A DNA stretch of 7,723 nucleotides from an uncultured Eubacteriales bacterium (GTDB taxonomy: Bacteria; Bacillota_A; Clostridia; Christensenellales; Aristaeellaceae): assembly GCA_900553645.1 (NCBI GenBank), contig USEE01000059.1:1-7723 (forward strand). The letters are read 5' to 3'. The notes beneath the pieces were generated by a model. The model saw only the letters and a program-made list of their open reading frames with translations, made no database searches and was not told where the DNA came from. This document shows positions 5,779-7,723 of this stretch, one piece after another. Position 1 is the stretch's first letter, and each line of letters starts with the position of its first letter. Made by a program: the position numbers and the translations under genes.

Positions 5779-6474
5779 ATGTCCAGGATTTACGTGGTTG
5801 AGGATGACGAGAGCATATCCGCGCTCATCGCGGCGGTACTGAGCGCGGCGGGGCACGAAGTGCGCACTATGGAATCGGGCGAGGCGCTGGAAAAGCTGGT
5901 AAGCGCGGGCGAAACGCCGGATCTGCTGCTGCTCGACATAATGCTGCCGGGCAAGGACGGGCTGCAGCTGCTGTCTGAGTGGAAGGCGCGCCCCAGCACG
6001 TCGGCGATTCCGTGCATAATACTGTCGGCCAAGGGCGAGGAGCTGGACAAGGTGCGCGGTCTTGAGATGGGCGCGGAGGACTACATAACCAAGCCCTTCG
6101 GCGTACTGGAATTGCAGGCGCGGGTCAAGACGGCGCTCAGGCGCGTCCCCGCGGCGGCGGGCGCGGTGCGCCTGGGCGACAACGAGATCGACTTTGGCCG
6201 GCGCGAGGTACGGCGCGGCGGCAAGGAGGTCAAGCTGACGTTCAAGGAATTTGAGCTGCTGGAGTACATGTACAAAAACGCCGGGTTAGTCCTGAGCCGC
6301 GACCAGCTGCTTACTCAGGTATGGGGCTACAATTTTGAGGGCGACACCACGCGCACGGTGGACTTCCACGTACATTCGCTCCGGCAGAAGCTGGGCGACA
6401 GTGCCGAGCGGCCGCGCTACATACAGACGGTGCGCGGCTACGGCTACAAGCTAAGCAAGGGTGATGACGCATGA
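5779..6474 (+). CDS. phoB: OmpR/PhoB-family response regulator, likely the phosphate regulator (PhoB/PhoP type)
   Basis: This 231-residue two-domain regulator has a receiver at about 1-120: acidic pocket E8-D9-D10, phosphoacceptor D53 (LLLLDIMLPGKDG), S83 and K105 (ITKPFG). A winged-helix DNA-binding domain follows at about 130-227, with recognition helix TRTVDFHVHSLRQKLGD and wing QTVRGYGYKL. AAAGGAGG ends 4 nt before the ATG, a short but workable spacing. The final TGA overlaps the kinase ATG (ATGA). Its place after phoU and beside a kinase makes control of the pst operon the likely job; the hexamer ladder at 2285-2336 is a plausible target. The symbol could equally be phoP in Gram-positive naming; the regulon is inferred from context. 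Confidence 0.9.
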   Translation: MSRIYVVEDDESISALIAAVLSAAGHEVRTMESGEALEKLVSAGETPDLLLLDIMLPGKDGLQLLSEWKARPSTSAIPCIILSAKGEELDKVRGLEMGAEDYITKPFGVLELQARVKTALRRVPAAAGAVRLGDNEIDFGRREVRRGGKEVKLTFKEFELLEYMYKNAGLVLSRDQLLTQVWGYNFEGDTTRTVDFHVHSLRQKLGDSAERPRYIQTVRGYGYKLSKGDDA

Positions 6475-7723
6475 AAAAATATCTGCGCCGCGCATTTGAA
6501 TGCACGGCGCTTGTGATAGTGCTGGTCATGCTGGCAGGCAGTGTGGCGGCGTTTGCGGGCGCGTCGATCGAGGCGGCGCGCAGCAAGCTCACGTCCATGA
6601 TGGACATGGCCGAGTCGCTGTATTCAGATGGCGTTGAAGACGAGCAGCAGCTCGCCATAAGCGCGGCGCAGTCGGGCGTGCGCGCGACGCTTATCGGTCT
6701 GGACGGCAGCGTAATATACGATTCGGAAGCGTCGGGCACGATAGAGAACCACGCGCACCGCGAGGAATTCAAAAAGGCGCTGGAGGGCAAGACGGGCTAT
6801 GCGCAGCGCACCAGCGAGAGCGTGGGCTCCAGCAGGATATACTGTGCGCGGCGCATCGGGGACTGCGTACTGCGCCTGAGCACGCTGAGTCAGTCCGCCT
6901 ATGCGGTATTATACGACATGCTGCCGATAATGATAGTGCTGGCGGTACTGCTATGCATGGGCACGGCGATATTTGCCAGTCACTTTTCGGCGAAGTTCAC
7001 TCAGGCGATACAGGCATTGGACGACATGCTGGTCAGCGGCCGGCCGCTGAGCGTGGACACATTTGAGGAGCTTCAGCCGGTACTTCAGGGCGTGGCGTGC
7101 CGCATAGAGAAGCTACAAACGGACATGAACGAGGTACGCCGCACGGAGCGTATGCGCACGGACTTTGTGGCCAACGCGTCGCACGAATTAAAGTCGCCGC
7201 TCACGTCGATCAAGGGCTTTGCGGAACTGATGAGCGTGGGCTGTGTAACCGATCCGGAAAAGCAGCGCGAATACCTAAATCGCATAGCGACCGAGAGCGA
7301 CCGCATGTTAGGCGTAATCAACGACATACTCTACCTATCGCGGCTGGAGGACGACACGCACGCGGCAGAGGAAGTAATTGATTTAGGCCAGATGTCGCGC
7401 GAGGTAAAGGAATCGCTTGACCAATTAGCCTCGGCGCGTCACATAACAATCGAGCAAAGCGGCTCAGGCAAAATGCAAGGAGCGCCGCGCGAGATCTGGA
7501 CGCTGATTTACAACCTAGTGGACAACGCAATCCGCTACGGCGTAGAGGGCGGCTGGGTAAAGCTACACGTAGCGGACGGCCTAATAGAAGTCTCGGACAA
7601 CGGCATAGGCATAGACGAGCAATCGCAATTGCGAGTATTCGAGCGCTTCTACCGAGTAGACCCGTCCCGTTCCCGCAAAAGCGGCGGCACGGGTCTGGGC
7701 CTATCCATAGTAAAGCACATAGT
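6471..7723 (+). CDS. phoR: PhoR-type sensor histidine kinase (C-terminus outside window)
   Basis: This membrane kinase probably phosphorylates the preceding regulator when phosphate is short. The ATG at 6471 overlaps the regulator stop, with AAGGGTGA about 7 nt upstream; 417 codons are visible. Membrane segments lie at about 11-31 and 150-170 and flank a roughly 118-residue extracellular sensor domain of no family I recognise. A short linker (FEELQPVL) joins directly to the HisKA domain, with no clear PAS domain. Phosphoacceptor H238 is in FVANASHELKSPL. The ATPase domain shows N box N348-LVDN-352, G1 DNGIGI (376-381), F box FERFYRVD and G2 GGTGLGLS (405-412). Only the last few dozen residues at most should be missing. 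Codon choice drifts toward A-ending codons after about 7110. Confidence 0.92.
   Translation, partial: MKKYLRRAFECTALVIVLVMLAGSVAAFAGASIEAARSKLTSMMDMAESLYSDGVEDEQQLAISAAQSGVRATLIGLDGSVIYDSEASGTIENHAHREEFKKALEGKTGYAQRTSESVGSSRIYCARRIGDCVLRLSTLSQSAYAVLYDMLPIMIVLAVLLCMGTAIFASHFSAKFTQAIQALDDMLVSGRPLSVDTFEELQPVLQGVACRIEKLQTDMNEVRRTERMRTDFVANASHELKSPLTSIKGFAELMSVGCVTDPEKQREYLNRIATESDRMLGVINDILYLSRLEDDTHAAEEVIDLGQMSREVKESLDQLASARHITIEQSGSGKMQGAPREIWTLIYNLVDNAIRYGVEGGWVKLHVADGLIEVSDNGIGIDEQSQLRVFERFYRVDPSRSRKSGGTGLGLSIVKHI

Overview
The window reads as chromosomal DNA of a Gram-positive, probably gut-type clostridial (Bacillota) bacterium. Evidence: strong GGAGG ribosome binding sites, a TTGATT-17-TAAAAT promoter, a secreted SH3b/peptidoglycan-binding-repeat protein of the kind common in Clostridia, and a Pst phosphate transporter followed by phoU and an OmpR-type response regulator/kinase pair. 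Coding DNA is GC-rich yet isoleucine is mostly written ATA (17 of 19 Ile codons in phoU). The lineage is inferred from these features only; no rRNA or marker gene is present.

Layout. Positions 1-2161 (minus strand) hold most of a large cell-wall protein: signal peptide, five SH3b domains, three PG_binding_1 domains, a serine linker and the start of a C-terminal domain cut by the window edge. Positions 2162-2504 are a divergent intergenic region with a good minus-strand promoter and, facing right, a ladder of TTTAAC/TACAAC-like hexamers every 10-11 bp that resembles a Gram-positive PhoP box. From 2505 to the right edge all genes are on the plus strand and tightly packed: pstC, pstA, pstB, phoU, a PhoB/PhoP-type response regulator and a PhoR-type histidine kinase that runs off the window.

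How they work together: PstC and PstA form the membrane channel and PstB the ATPase of the high-affinity phosphate importer. PhoU links transporter state to the kinase, and the kinase/regulator pair would control the operon, plausibly through the hexamer ladder ahead of pstC. The gene for the phosphate-binding protein PstS, normally first in such operons, is not between the promoter region and pstC.

The locus is mostly canonical, and I see no clearly new system. The surprises are in its integrity. pstA has an in-frame TGA at codon 29, just after a well-supported ATG start. pstB carries a central patch with different codon choice (six successive ATC Ile codons) and a D-to-G change in the ABC D-loop. 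A large two-part stem-loop sits between pstB and phoU. These could be real decay and recombination, or strain mixture and assembly error in metagenomic data.
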